From Bacteroidota bacterium (GTDB taxonomy: Bacteria > Bacteroidota > Ignavibacteria > UBA10030 > SZUA-254): DNA of 64,000 nucleotides. The position numbers were made by a program, and so were the translations under genes. Location of the stretch: NCBI GenBank assembly GCA_036522515.1, contig DATDFQ010000015.1:1-64000 (forward strand). Reading direction: 5' to 3'. Positions 21,534-30,814 of this stretch are shown one piece after another (the first letter of the stretch is position 1; each line of letters starts with the position of its first letter). The notes beneath the pieces were generated by a model. That model made no database searches. It was not told the origin of the DNA and saw nothing but the letters and a program-made list of their open reading frames with translations.

Positions 21534-22486
21534 CAGCGGACGCGAATCCGCTCGTTGATCATGGCGCAGAGGAGAGGGATCATGATCTCGTGATGCCCGG
21601 TAAACATAAATCCTCTCCCGGCGCCCTTCGTGGGCCGCTGGACGACGTTCATCCGCGGCCTGTAGTGCTGAATCATGTCGAAGTTGGCTGTCGTGAAGCC
21701 CTTTGCGGGGTAGCGGAGATTTCGCGCCACGGTGAGCGCCTTCAGGAACACTTCGGGGAGAAGGACCGCGGATCCGATATTCATGACGACCCCGCCGCCC
21801 TGAAGGTCCTTCACCACATTGCAGAGCACTTTGAAATCCCTGAAGGAGAGCTCGCCCGCGGCCGCGCCGTCCATCGAGGGCTGCTGATGGACGATATCCG
21901 TCCCGATCGCCGCATGGACGGTCACGGGTATCCGCAGCCTCGAGCAGGTCGCGAGAAGGCTCAAACCCCTGTTGGGAGCTTTCCGGAGCGCGGTTCCCAG
22001 GACCTCTCCGTATCCGGCTTCTCCCGAACGGAAACCGCGCGCGAGCGCGCTGTTAATAAATTCACCCGTCTCCCGGACCATGCCGAACGTGCCGTTGAGG
22101 AGGTTCGATTCCACGTCCTCGGAGGTCTTACCCCAGAGTGCGAGTTCGACGTCGTGGATCGCGGCGGCGCTGTTCATCGAGAGGCACGTCACGATGCCGC
22201 GTTTGAGGAGGTCGATCAGGAGCGGAGAAAGGCCGACCTTGATGACGTGAGCTCCGATCAGCGCGATCACGGGCTTCCGCCGGCGGTGCGACGCGGCGAT
22301 GTCGCCGACAAAGAGGCGAAGATCCTCCGCCGCAAGCACGCGGGGGAGCGACCGGACGAACGATGAAAAGGGTTGGCTGCCGGGACGGTAGAGCCCGGCG
22401 AGGTCCTCGAGGCGTACTTTGCTCTTTCTCTTCCGGAGTGGGATTGTCCTGACCCGGCGCAGGTCGATCTGTTTATAGGCGGCCAT
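21533..22486 (-). CDS. deoxyhypusine synthase-like protein
   Basis: A 317-residue protein whose middle resembles the DHS fold: IALIGAHVIKVGLSPLLIDLLKRG, LSMNSAAAIHDVELAL, GKTSEDVESNLLNGTFGM and IPVTVHAAIGTDIVHQQP. Eukaryotic and archaeal deoxyhypusine synthase transfers a butylamine group from spermidine to eIF5A using NAD. Bacteria lack eIF5A, and characterised bacterial relatives act on small polyamines. I do not see a clear counterpart of the eukaryotic catalytic lysine, so the activity is open. It lies two bases after the DUF3108 gene inside the envelope operon. Confidence 0.65.
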   Translation of the reverse strand: MAAYKQIDLRRVRTIPLRKRKSKVRLEDLAGLYRPGSQPFSSFVRSLPRVLAAEDLRLFVGDIAASHRRRKPVIALIGAHVIKVGLSPLLIDLLKRGIVTCLSMNSAAAIHDVELALWGKTSEDVESNLLNGTFGMVRETGEFINSALARGFRSGEAGYGEVLGTALRKAPNRGLSLLATCSRLRIPVTVHAAIGTDIVHQQPSMDGAAAGELSFRDFKVLCNVVKDLQGGGVVMNIGSAVLLPEVFLKALTVARNLRYPAKGFTTANFDMIQHYRPRMNVVQRPTKGAGRGFMFTGHHEIMIPLLCAMINERIRVR

Positions 22487-22488
22487 CC

Positions 22489-23328
22489 CTAATCGTCCTC
22501 AATTTTTGAATCGATCCGACCGTTGATCCCCCTGTACCTGAGAAGCTCCGAATCGACGGAGCCGATTGCGATCTTGGTGCTCACCCTCACTGGCATTTTC
22601 CGCTCGTCGTCCGTAAGCCATACATAGAGCCTCCCTTCGCTCCGGAACAATCCCCCTTCGTGGGCCATCGGCTCGATCACGATGCACTTGAACTTTCCCG
22701 CTTCCACCTCGATTTCCTGCCGGCCCCGGAACCTGACGTCGAGCTCGTAGGTGGAATCCTTGTAGAAATTCTGCAGGTGGATCTTCTCCCCCGCTTTGAA
22801 GCGGCTGTAATCGACGGAGCGCGAAAAGTATAAGGCCGACATCATGTCCTGGACGTACGGAGGGATCGCACGCGTTCCTTCGGTCGTCTTTGCGACGTGG
22901 CGAACCTGATCGAACTCGGCCTTGAAATCCTTCCGGTACCCCCCCTCGCGGAGATGTTGTTCGAACCGCCAGGGAAAGAGCCCTTCCGCGTCGATGACCG
23001 AATTGTACCTGTCCTCCACCTGGTAAAACATGTCGAAGAACGGTTTTGACTTGAGCCTGAACACCACGCTGTAGCACTTCTTTCCCTGATAGACCGTGTC
23101 GGAGACCGTAAGGGATGCCTCCCCCGCCGTCACGCCGAGATAGTTCACGTCGAAGTGCAGCTCCTCGCCGGCCGCGAAGGCCCGGTTATGGATGCGGCGC
23201 AGCGTGTCGGCTGCGGGATCCGGCTCTACGTTCACCGGCTGCGGCACGCCCGGACCCGCGGCGCCGATGAAGCATGCCAGGCCCGCCAGAATAAGAAGTC
23301 CGGCCGGGAGCCGTCGGCCCTCAGTCAT
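22489..23328 (-). CDS. exported DUF3108 domain protein
   Basis: A 279-residue protein from ATG 23328, which begins a signal peptide (LPAGLLILAGLACFIGAAG) and overlaps the glycosyltransferase stop by 8 bases. The mature part matches DUF3108: GEELHFDVNYLGVTAGEASLTV, FYQVEDRYNSVIDAEGLFPWRFEQHLREGGY and KCIVIEPMAHEGGLF...LYVWLTDDERKMPVRV. DUF3108 proteins are predicted beta-rich periplasmic proteins of Gram-negative bacteria with no assigned reaction. Its position next to a GT9 transferase suggests an envelope role. Confidence 0.86.
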   Translation of the reverse strand: MTEGRRLPAGLLILAGLACFIGAAGPGVPQPVNVEPDPAADTLRRIHNRAFAAGEELHFDVNYLGVTAGEASLTVSDTVYQGKKCYSVVFRLKSKPFFDMFYQVEDRYNSVIDAEGLFPWRFEQHLREGGYRKDFKAEFDQVRHVAKTTEGTRAIPPYVQDMMSALYFSRSVDYSRFKAGEKIHLQNFYKDSTYELDVRFRGRQEIEVEAGKFKCIVIEPMAHEGGLFRSEGRLYVWLTDDERKMPVRVSTKIAIGSVDSELLRYRGINGRIDSKIEDD

Positions 23329-24364
23329 TCGGCAGGAATGCGAGAGCCGCCCGAAAGACTTCTTCCACCCCGATTGAATCCATGCATTCACAGCGCCCGT
23401 CTCCTGATCCGACACACTTCGAGCAGTCCGAGGGTTTGCCCGCAGGCGAGAAGATGGTTTTCTTCTGCGTGTAGGGGCCCCATCTCGTTGCGTTAAGAGG
23501 AGTCACCTGCGGGTACAATCCGATCACCGGGGTGCCGACCGCCGCGGCAATATGAAGCGGTCCGGTCGAATTCGCGATAAAAAGAGATGCGAGCTTCGCG
23601 AGCGCGGCATATTCCCTCAGGTTCAGCCGTTCCGCAAGCACAAGAGCCCGTTTCGCGGAGAGTTCCCAGACCCGCCGGACGAGCCGCTCTTCCGCTTCGC
23701 TCCCCGCAATCACCACCCTGACATCCTGAAGCTCCGCCAGCCGCCTTGCGAGCAGGCCGAAATTGTCCGCGCTCCAATCCCTCGCCGATCCTCCGCTCCC
23801 GGGATGGATCAGAACGAACCGCCGTCCCCTCTCTATCCCGAGCCCTGCAAGAACTTCTCCGGCCTTTTTCAGGGATTCCGGCGCAACCCGAAGGGTCGGG
23901 ACGATGTCGTCAGACCCTACGGGGCAGTCGACGGCCTCGAGAAGGTTGAGATTATACTCCAGTTCGTGCTTCCGGGCGTCTTTGCGGTGCTCGAACACCT
24001 TCCTGTTGAACAGAAACGAATACCAACGGTAGCCGGTGCCGACGCGAACGGGGATCCGGGCCAGCCTCGTGATCAGGGCCAGCCGGAACATCGGATGGGT
24101 GTGGAACACGACGTCGAATTCCTCGCGGCGGATGGCCGCGACCAGCCGGAAAAAGGGAAGAGAGTGCCGGCCGTCGTCGTAATACATCACCTGGTCGACG
24201 CCCGGATCGCTCTCGACGATCTCGGATGTATAACGCTGAATCAGGAATGCGATTCGAACGGAGGGGGAGTTTTTCTTGAGGACTCGCGCCATCGGGAGCG
24301 TGAGAATCACGTCCCCGATTCTATCGGTGCGGACGATCAAAATGCGGCGAAAATTCTGATCCAA
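23321..24364 (-). CDS. glycosyltransferase family 9 (heptosyltransferase-like)
   Basis: About 347 residues from a TTG start at 24364, chosen because homology begins at FRRILIVRTDRIGDVILTLPMA and a promoter lies 28 bases upstream. The open frame extends a further ~325 bases back through repeats and into the efflux gene, and that part is spurious. Seen: the GT9 N-terminal motif, HPGSGGSARDWSADNFGLLARRL and the sugar-nucleotide region FIANSTGPLHIAAAVGTPVIGLYP. The C-terminal cysteines (DCSKCVGSGDGRCECMDSI) are typical of this family. Probable job: adding a heptose or similar sugar to lipopolysaccharide-type glycan. First gene of the 11-gene operon. Confidence 0.88.
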   Translation of the reverse strand: MDQNFRRILIVRTDRIGDVILTLPMARVLKKNSPSVRIAFLIQRYTSEIVESDPGVDQVMYYDDGRHSLPFFRLVAAIRREEFDVVFHTHPMFRLALITRLARIPVRVGTGYRWYSFLFNRKVFEHRKDARKHELEYNLNLLEAVDCPVGSDDIVPTLRVAPESLKKAGEVLAGLGIERGRRFVLIHPGSGGSARDWSADNFGLLARRLAELQDVRVVIAGSEAEERLVRRVWELSAKRALVLAERLNLREYAALAKLASLFIANSTGPLHIAAAVGTPVIGLYPQVTPLNATRWGPYTQKKTIFSPAGKPSDCSKCVGSGDGRCECMDSIGVEEVFRAALAFLPND

Positions 24365-24391
24365 TCGTTCGGAGCCCCAGTTCGTTCCTTC

Positions 24392-24420
24392 AATATACGC
24401 CGAATGGGAGTGAATTGCAA
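24392..24420 (-). promoter_or_regulatory. sigma70-type promoter of the 11-gene envelope operon
   Basis: On the minus strand TTGCAA (24420-24415) and TATATT (24397-24392) are 17 bases apart. The spacer end plus -10, CCCATTCGGCGTATATT, is identical to the promoter at 30815-30843. It marks the true beginning of the GT9 gene. Confidence 0.6.
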
Positions 24421-24442
24421 CGGAAAGGAGGGCCTCCCCGTC

Positions 24443-24537
24443 TCGTTCCCACGCTCTGCGCCGCAACGAGGAGCCAGAGGCCTCGGTAGGCGCAACCTTC
24501 AGGTTGCGTCTCGCTCCCGCGGGGACCGCGGGAGCGA
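24443..24537. repeat. hairpin repeats between GT9 and TolC genes (family C derivative and family B)
   Basis: 24443-24471 joins the left half of one family C hairpin to the right half of another (CGTTCCCACGCTCTGCGCCGCA). 24484-24510 is a family B copy with the stem GCAACCT/AGGTTGC. 24510-24537 is a near-perfect palindrome TCGCTCCCGC/GCGGGAGCGA. Together they fill the 178-base gap apart from the promoter. Confidence 0.75.
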
Positions 24538-24542
24538 GGAAA

Positions 24543-25850
24543 TCAATGCCCAACCGTGCCGATCGAGCGCCGGAGCCGGATGAGAAACCCGTTGTAATCG
24601 GAGAGCGCCTGGATCTTCGTGATCCTTGCATTGGAAAGGGAGAGCTGCGCGTCGGCCGCGTCGATCGCGGTGCCCACGCCCGCGGCATACTGGCGGTCGG
24701 CGAGCCGGAAGTTTTCCTCCGCCAGATCCACCAGTTTCGTCGCGGCGGCGATCCGTTCCTCCGCCTCTCTGAGACTCAGGTAGTTCAGCTCGACCTCCTC
24801 CCTCACCGATTCCCTGAGGAGCGCGAAATTCGCCTCCTCGGCGTCCGCGGTCGCGCGGGCCTGCTCGACCTGCCCGGTGATGGCGAATCCCTGAAAGATC
24901 GGCACCGAGAGGGTCACCCCCGCGGTCCAGCGGCTGAAGAGCGGGAAATCGAAATTGCTCCAGGTCCAGTTGCCGGAGGCCGAAATCACGGGAAGATGCT
25001 GGTCCCACGCCGCCGTGGCGAGCGACCGGTCCGCGCCCACGCGCGCCTGCGAGGCGAGAAGCTCGGGCCTCGAGAGCGCGGCATACGTTTGGGCCGAATC
25101 GAGCGTCAAGTTGAACGGCGGGACTTCGAACGCCTCCCGAATTTTATAGACGCCTGCGGGGTGGACCCCCATGGAATTCTCGAGGGCGACCTTTGCAAGA
25201 CGCATCTGGTTGCGGGCCCGGATCAGGTTGACCTCGGCGTTCGCCACATCGACCTCGGCCTTGGTTACGTCCGATTGCGGCCGCCGGCCGACCGAATAAA
25301 AGGCCTTCGCCTGCCTCAGGTGCTCGTTCGCCTGCGAGACCGCCTCCTGATCGACGCCGACGACCTCCGTCGCCTGCATGAGGTCAAAATAGGCGAGCTC
25401 GACGTTCATCACGACACTCTGCAGGGTGCCTTCCCGGTCCGAGTTGGCCGCATCGACGAACCCGCCCCCCGCCGAAACTCTCCCGATGGTCCTCCCGAAG
25501 TCGAAAATGGTCTGCTGGACCTGGAGCCCGGCGGAGTAGGTGTTGTACGATTGGTTGCGCGGCGGAAACGTGGGGTTGAGGACGAACGCGCCGTCGGTCC
25601 GGACGAGGCTCGCAGACCCCGTCAACGACGGATAATACGCCGCCCGGGCTTGCGTCAATCCCGCGCCGGCGATCTCGACTCCGGCGGCGGCGGCCAGCAG
25701 CGACGGGTGATGTTCAAGCGCAAGTTTCACCGCCTGGTCCATCGTGAGGGAATCGATGCCAGCCTGACTCGACTGGCCCCTCAGCATGGAAACGCCCATG
25801 AGCGCCAGCAGCGAGGAGAGCGCGAGGCGCGAGGCAGCCGATCGGGTCAT
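24543..25850 (-). CDS. TolC-family outer-membrane efflux protein
   Basis: A 435-residue outer-membrane channel component. The start ATG 25850 overlaps the RND gene stop (ATGA) and a signal peptide follows (RLALSSLLALMGVSMLRGQ). Two repeats of the OEP fold are visible, with long helical segments (MDQAVKLALEHHPSLLAAAAGVEIAGAGLTQARAA...; ANLALLRE-like and LADRQYAAGVGTAIDAADAQLSLSNA). It forms the exit duct of the tripartite pump encoded by the two upstream genes. Substrate specificity is not predictable. Confidence 0.93.
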   Translation of the reverse strand: MTRSAASRLALSSLLALMGVSMLRGQSSQAGIDSLTMDQAVKLALEHHPSLLAAAAGVEIAGAGLTQARAAYYPSLTGSASLVRTDGAFVLNPTFPPRNQSYNTYSAGLQVQQTIFDFGRTIGRVSAGGGFVDAANSDREGTLQSVVMNVELAYFDLMQATEVVGVDQEAVSQANEHLRQAKAFYSVGRRPQSDVTKAEVDVANAEVNLIRARNQMRLAKVALENSMGVHPAGVYKIREAFEVPPFNLTLDSAQTYAALSRPELLASQARVGADRSLATAAWDQHLPVISASGNWTWSNFDFPLFSRWTAGVTLSVPIFQGFAITGQVEQARATADAEEANFALLRESVREEVELNYLSLREAEERIAAATKLVDLAEENFRLADRQYAAGVGTAIDAADAQLSLSNARITKIQALSDYNGFLIRLRRSIGTVGH

Positions 25851-28800
25851 TCCGATTGCTCCTCCGCCGCTTTCATCTCCCGCTTGAACCGTTCTTCAAA
25901 AATCGTATAAAGGACCGGGACGAAGAAGAGCGTGAGGGTCGTCGAGACCGTCAACCCGCCGATCACGGCGATCGCGAGCGGAGCCTGCGTCGATTCACCC
26001 CCCAGGCCGATCGCCATCGGGATCAGACCGAGCACGGTGGCCAGGGAGGTCATCAAAATGGGCTTCAGGCGCGTGATGCCCGCCCTGAGGACGGCGTCGG
26101 CCAGCTCGACTCCCCTCTGTCGAAGGTGGTTCGTGTAATCGACGAGGAGGATGCCGTTGCTCACCACGATCCCGACCATGACGATCACCCCCTGAAACGA
26201 GGTCACCGAGAGCGTCGTGCCCGTGAGAAACAGCATCCAGAAGACTCCGATGATTCCGAGGGGAACCGTGAACATGATGATGAAGGGATCGATCAGCGAT
26301 TGAAATTGAGACGCCATAACCACGTAGACGAGCAGGATCGCAAGCGCGAAGGCAAGAGCCAGATCCCGGAACGTCTTTTGCTGCTGCTCGACGTTTCCGG
26401 TGAGCCGGACCTCGAACCCGGGCGGAAGCTCGAGGGCGTCGACTTTCGCCTGGATGTCGGCGGCGACGCTTCCGAGGTCGCGGCCCGAGACGTTGGCGGT
26501 GACGTCGATGAGACGCTGCTGGTACTTGCGGTCGATCTGGACCGGCGAGTTCGCCCGCTCGATGACGGCGACATTCCCGAGCTCCACCTGCTGCCCGCTC
26601 CCCGTGGTCAGAACGATGTTCTTGAGATCGTCGATGTTCGAGCGGTAGCTCTCGCTCAACCGGACGAGGATGTTGTACTGGTTCCCGTTCACCGGGTCGG
26701 TATAGAGCGAGGCGACCGTCCCGTTGATGCAGGTGTTGATCGTGTTCGATACGTCCGCGGCGTTGATCCCGAGGATGCCCGCCTTGTCGCGGTCGATCCT
26801 CACGCGCAGCTCCGGGAGGTTGTCCTCCCGGCTCGATTGGACATCCGTGGTGCCGGGTGTCGACTGGACAATCGCGGTGACCTGTTTCGCGAGCGCGGCT
26901 CCCGCGTCGATATCAAACCCGCGGATCTCCACGTCGATGGGTGCATTCGAACCGAAGTTGAGAAGGAACCGGAGAATTCCGCCGGGTGAGATGAACAGGG
27001 TGGCACCGGGGATCTTCGCGAGCTTGGGACGGACGGCCTTGATGATCTCGAACACCGACCGGTTGCGCAGGCCCGGCTCGACGAGAGCGACCTGGATGTT
27101 CGCCGCGTGGCTTCCGGAGTTCCTTCCGAAAAAGTTTCCGCTCCTCGCCGCCGGGACGCCGATGTCGGTGATCATCGCCTGGATCTCGGGAACATTTCTC
27201 CTGAGCGTGTCTTCGACCTGCCGCACGAACTGATCGGTGACGTCGGACCGGCTCCCCACGGGGAGCTTGACGGTGATCTGGAACTGGCCTTCATCCTGAT
27301 CGGGGAAGAATTCGGTTCCGACGAATTTCACCAGCCCCACCGAGGCGACCGCGAGGCCGACAATCGTCCAGATGACCGTCCGCCGGTGGGACAGCGTCCA
27401 CTTCAGCCTCTTTTCATACCACCGGTCGAGCCCTTCGATGAAATCGTACGACGCGACCCGGAACCGGTCGGAGAGCTTTTGCGATGTCCGGTCGAGGAGT
27501 TTTTCCGGGGGAAGCGACTTCAGGCACATCAGCGGCGTGACCGTCCGCGAGACGAAGAAGGATCCGAAGAGCGCAACGGTGATGGTCACCGTGAGCGGTA
27601 TGAAGAGCATCTTTGCGATCCCCGCGAGAAAGACGATCGGAAGAAAGACGATCACGGTGGTGAGCGTCGATACGAAGATCGGGGAAGCGACTTCCTTCGC
27701 CGCCTCCAGCGTCGCCGCCATCTTCGACTGCCCTTCCTTCCGCTCGTTGTAGTGGCGCGAGATCGCCTCCAGCTCGACAATCGAGTCGTCGACGAGCCTC
27801 CCGACCGCAAGTGCGAGCCCGCCGAAGGTCATGATATTGAGCGTGACATTTCCGAAACGGAAAAAAATGAAGGCGAGCAGAATCGAGAGGGGGATCGCGA
27901 CAATAATGATGAGGGTTCCCCGCAGATTCCGCAGAAAGAAGAGGATGATGAGCATCGCGAGGACCGCCCCGAGGAACGCCTCCCGCTGGAGGCCGGAGAT
28001 GGTCTGCCGGATGTACATCGACTGGTCGAATGAGAGCGACATCTTCACGTTCTCCGGGATCCCGGTCAGCTTGGGAAGGGAACGAAGAACATTATCCACG
28101 ACCTCCACCGTGTTCGCGCTGGCGAGCTTCTGCACGCTGAGGATCAGGCCCGGTTTCCCGTCGATCCGGATCAATTCTGTCTGTTCCTGATAGCTGTCGT
28201 CCACCGACCCGATGTCCTTCAACCGGATCGGGACGCTGTTCACCACCTTCACAATGACGTCTTCCATCGGTTTCACGACATTGAAGCGGCTCTCGGTCTT
28301 GAGCGAGTAGTCGAAACGCCCGGTCCTCAGGTCGCCGGAGGGGAGGATCAGGTTCGAGTTGGCGACGGCGTTCAGGACGGATTGGACGGGGATCTGGAGC
28401 GCGGAAACGCGGTTCCGGTCGATGGTCACATGGATCTCGCGGATCCGGCCGCCGAGGACCTGCGCGGAAGCCACGCCCGGCAAATGCTCGATCTGGGGCT
28501 CGATGACATTCAGGCCCAGGTCGTAAAGGTCGCGCTCGTCCATGTTGCTCGATACCGCAACCCTGCAGACGGGGATGTTCGTCAGGTCGAACCGCAGCAC
28601 GATCGGCTGCGAAACGCCGGTGGGAAGCTGGCTCAGGATCCGGTTGACCCGCTGGACGACGTCCACGAGCCCGACGTCGAGATTCGCATCCCAGTTGAAA
28701 TTGATGCGGACCTGGGAGACCCCCTCCCTCGTGGAGGACTGCACATAACTGACGTCGTTGACCGAGCTGACGCCGCGTTCGATGAAGACGGTGACCGATT

Positions 28801-28981
28801 GTTCCATGTCCAGCGGGCCCGCACCGGAATAAAACGTCACCGTGCTGACAACGGGAACGGTGATATTCGGAAGGAGGTCAACCGGAAGCTGCTGGAACGA
28901 GACGAATCCCAGGATGAGGATCGTCATCGCGAAGAGAAATGTCGAAATCGGGTACCGGAGGGCGAGCCGCGTCAGCCACAT
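25847..28981 (-). CDS. RND efflux transporter permease (AcrB/HAE family)
   Basis: A 1044-residue inner-membrane proton antiporter with the classic twelve-helix, two-repeat layout. The N-terminus (YPISTFLFAMTILILGFVSFQQLPVDLLPNITVPVV) matches HAE-type pumps. The proton-relay aspartates are in GRLVDDSIVELEAI of TM4, and the second repeat carries VVSNGILLVDYTNHL. The large periplasmic loops sit between TM1-2 and TM7-8. It lies 12 bases downstream of the adaptor gene and overlaps tolC by 4. Multidrug or hydrophobic-compound export is likely, and metal export is less likely from the TM4 motif. Confidence 0.95.
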   Translation of the reverse strand: MWLTRLALRYPISTFLFAMTILILGFVSFQQLPVDLLPNITVPVVSTVTFYSGAGPLDMEQSVTVFIERGVSSVNDVSYVQSSTREGVSQVRINFNWDANLDVGLVDVVQRVNRILSQLPTGVSQPIVLRFDLTNIPVCRVAVSSNMDERDLYDLGLNVIEPQIEHLPGVASAQVLGGRIREIHVTIDRNRVSALQIPVQSVLNAVANSNLILPSGDLRTGRFDYSLKTESRFNVVKPMEDVIVKVVNSVPIRLKDIGSVDDSYQEQTELIRIDGKPGLILSVQKLASANTVEVVDNVLRSLPKLTGIPENVKMSLSFDQSMYIRQTISGLQREAFLGAVLAMLIILFFLRNLRGTLIIIVAIPLSILLAFIFFRFGNVTLNIMTFGGLALAVGRLVDDSIVELEAISRHYNERKEGQSKMAATLEAAKEVASPIFVSTLTTVIVFLPIVFLAGIAKMLFIPLTVTITVALFGSFFVSRTVTPLMCLKSLPPEKLLDRTSQKLSDRFRVASYDFIEGLDRWYEKRLKWTLSHRRTVIWTIVGLAVASVGLVKFVGTEFFPDQDEGQFQITVKLPVGSRSDVTDQFVRQVEDTLRRNVPEIQAMITDIGVPAARSGNFFGRNSGSHAANIQVALVEPGLRNRSVFEIIKAVRPKLAKIPGATLFISPGGILRFLLNFGSNAPIDVEIRGFDIDAGAALAKQVTAIVQSTPGTTDVQSSREDNLPELRVRIDRDKAGILGINAADVSNTINTCINGTVASLYTDPVNGNQYNILVRLSESYRSNIDDLKNIVLTTGSGQQVELGNVAVIERANSPVQIDRKYQQRLIDVTANVSGRDLGSVAADIQAKVDALELPPGFEVRLTGNVEQQQKTFRDLALAFALAILLVYVVMASQFQSLIDPFIIMFTVPLGIIGVFWMLFLTGTTLSVTSFQGVIVMVGIVVSNGILLVDYTNHLRQRGVELADAVLRAGITRLKPILMTSLATVLGLIPMAIGLGGESTQAPLAIAVIGGLTVSTTLTLFFVPVLYTIFEERFKREMKAAEEQSE

Positions 28982-28993
28982 GGGATCACTCTC

Positions 28994-30049
28994 TCAATGT
29001 TGTAGAATCACGGGAGAGCCGTCCTTCACAAATTGCTGTCCGGTCGTAATGACGCGCTCGGAACCGTCCAGCCCGGAGAGGATCTCCGTCCGCGTGTCCT
29101 GCTCGATGCCGGGCTTGACATCCTTACGGTGCGCCGCATCGCCGTTGAAGAGAAACACGAACGATCCCCGGTCGTCCTTCAGAAGAGCCTGTGTCGGGAC
29201 TGTCACCGCATTCTGGTGGACGTTCACAACCAGCGTGACATTGGCGAACATTCCCGGTTTCAACAGGTGCTCCGGGTTCGGGATATCGATCTCGACCGCC
29301 ATGGTCCGCGTCGAGAGGTCCACCGCCTGGCTGTACCGGGCGATCGAGCCCTGAAACTCCTTCCCCGGGAACGCATCGACGGTGATGACCGCTTTCTTTC
29401 CGATTGCGATCAGCGGGATGTCCTTTTCCAGGACGTTGATCGAGATTTTCATCGCTTCGAGTCCCATGAGAGAAAACAGGGGGGTGCTGCTGGCGGTGAC
29501 CACTGCTCCGGGGTCGAGGTACTTCTTGGTGATGTAGCCCGCGAAGGGCGCCGTGATGTGGGCGTAGGCGAGCCGGGTCCTCGCCGTCTCGTAGTTCGCC
29601 GAGGCGATTTTCAAAGCTGTTCCGGCGTTATCCAGATCCTGTTTCGCGAGGAGGTTTTGCTCGGCGAGCTCCTTCGTCCGCTTGTAATTGATTTCGGCAT
29701 TCTCATACGCCGCCTTCATCTGCATATGTTGCTGCGCGAGCTCCGCCGTATCGATCAGAGCGAGCGGCTGGTTCTCCCTCACCGGCGTACCGATATCGAC
29801 ATAGACCCGCTCGATGCTTCCGCCGACTTTGGAAATAATCGTGGCCTGGCTCACCGAAACCACGTCTCCCGTGAACTTGAGCTGGTAGGTCACGCTCTCC
29901 CGCCGGGGGGTTTCCGCCCGCACGAGCGGGGCGGCGGACCGGCGGGACGGATCCGCCGAACTTCCTCCGGCGACCTTCACGATCACCACGACCGCAACGG
30001 CGGCGGCCGCCACACCGGCGGAGAGGAGAAGCCACTGCTTTTTCTTCAT
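28994..30049 (-). CDS. RND efflux periplasmic adaptor (membrane fusion protein)
   Basis: About 351 residues from ATG 30049, where an N-terminal anchor starts (WLLLSAGVAAAAVAVVVIVKVAGG). The lipoyl/barrel-sandwich halves are seen as ISKVGGSIERVYVDIGTPVRENQPLALIDTAEL and LAYAHITAPFAGYITKKYLDPGAVV, with the helical hairpin between them and a beta-barrel and membrane-proximal domain after. First gene of the adaptor-pump-channel operon. A strong promoter lies about 100 bases upstream; no regulator gene is adjacent. Confidence 0.93.
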   Translation of the reverse strand: MKKKQWLLLSAGVAAAAVAVVVIVKVAGGSSADPSRRSAAPLVRAETPRRESVTYQLKFTGDVVSVSQATIISKVGGSIERVYVDIGTPVRENQPLALIDTAELAQQHMQMKAAYENAEINYKRTKELAEQNLLAKQDLDNAGTALKIASANYETARTRLAYAHITAPFAGYITKKYLDPGAVVTASSTPLFSLMGLEAMKISINVLEKDIPLIAIGKKAVITVDAFPGKEFQGSIARYSQAVDLSTRTMAVEIDIPNPEHLLKPGMFANVTLVVNVHQNAVTVPTQALLKDDRGSFVFLFNGDAAHRKDVKPGIEQDTRTEILSGLDGSERVITTGQQFVKDGSPVILQH

Positions 30050-30149
30050 GCGCACTGACCGGGATCTTGAATGAATGAGAGCGGGCGGCGAACCATCGCC
30101 TTCCGCACGCGGTGGAGGGGATAATCGACTATGTGACTCTAATGGCCCA

Positions 30150-30178
30150 AGTATACAAAATGCACATTTCGTTGTCAA
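30150..30178 (-). promoter_or_regulatory. near-consensus sigma70 promoter of the RND efflux operon
   Basis: Minus strand TTGACA (30178-30173), 17-base spacer, TATACT (30155-30150). This is the closest match to the canonical consensus in the window and suggests fairly strong basal transcription, with a leader of about 95 bases before ATG 30049. Confidence 0.65.
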
Positions 30179-30233
30179 CTGCGGGCGGCGGGGCTGTCAT
30201 TGTGAACAGTCCGCACCCTCAAAAGATTCCGGG

Positions 30234-30256
30234 AAAAGATTCCGGCGAGGCGCCGG
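30234..30256 (-). terminator. possible weak terminator after the NTF2-like gene
   Basis: On the minus strand CCGGCG-CCT-CGCCGG is followed by AATCTTTT, just beyond the stop at 30261. The stem is short and the T-run interrupted. Confidence 0.35.
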
Positions 30257-30260
30257 CCGG

Positions 30261-30788
30261 TCAGGAGAGGAACGCTTTGGGGATGGGGTTGCCGGGCCGC
30301 TCCGCCTCCCACAGGATGGAGAGGATCCAGAACCGGTAAGAGTCCTGCACGAGCTGGATGCTGTTGATCCCGCGCTGGAACGGCGCCGGATCGGCGAGGG
30401 TGTAGCGGGATTCATAGGTGCTCAGGATGTGGACCATCGATCCGAAAACCGCCGAGCGGCGGGCGATCTCCTGTTCCTGAAAACCCCGCCGTTCCAATCC
30501 GGTCGAGACGACGTCCACGCGGGAGCGGGAAATAAACTCCTCCACGTCGAGCACCTCCAGCTCCGCCCCGCGTTCCGCCCGGGGAGGAATGATCCTCCCA
30601 TCCGGGTGGAAGAGCGCGCGGAGCCGGTCGAAATCGGGCTGGCTGCCGGGCGGGAACGAAACCGACTCGTACATCGCCCGGATGAGCGCGTCGGTCGTGG
30701 CGACATCCGGCGGGGCGACGGAAGGGGAATTATTGCTTCCGCGCCGGGGGGTCGATTGCTTGGCCATGAACGGGTTCCTTCGGGTCAT
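30261..30788 (-). CDS. NTF2-like (SnoaL-type) domain protein
   Basis: A 175-residue protein, ATG 30788 (or ATG 30767, MAKQSTPRRG). From about residue 30 it follows the small alpha+beta barrel pattern of NTF2/SnoaL-like proteins: ALIRAMYESVSFPPGSQPDFDRLRALFHPDGRIIPP, VEEFISRSRVDVVSTG, HILSTYESRYTLADPAPFQRGINSIQLVQDSYRFWILSILWEAE. Such domains bind small ligands or act as isomerases and lyases; no catalytic residue can be assigned. It is transcribed divergently from the S46 peptidase out of adjoining promoters. Confidence 0.72.
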   Translation of the reverse strand: MTRRNPFMAKQSTPRRGSNNSPSVAPPDVATTDALIRAMYESVSFPPGSQPDFDRLRALFHPDGRIIPPRAERGAELEVLDVEEFISRSRVDVVSTGLERRGFQEQEIARRSAVFGSMVHILSTYESRYTLADPAPFQRGINSIQLVQDSYRFWILSILWEAERPGNPIPKAFLS

Positions 30789-30814
30789 GCGTGACTTCCT
30801 GACAGGGGTGACCG

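Noticed and set aside
24365-24688. Extension of the GT9 frame upstream of 24364
   Set aside because: It crosses a promoter, hairpin repeats and the end of the TolC gene, and shows no similarity to the family.
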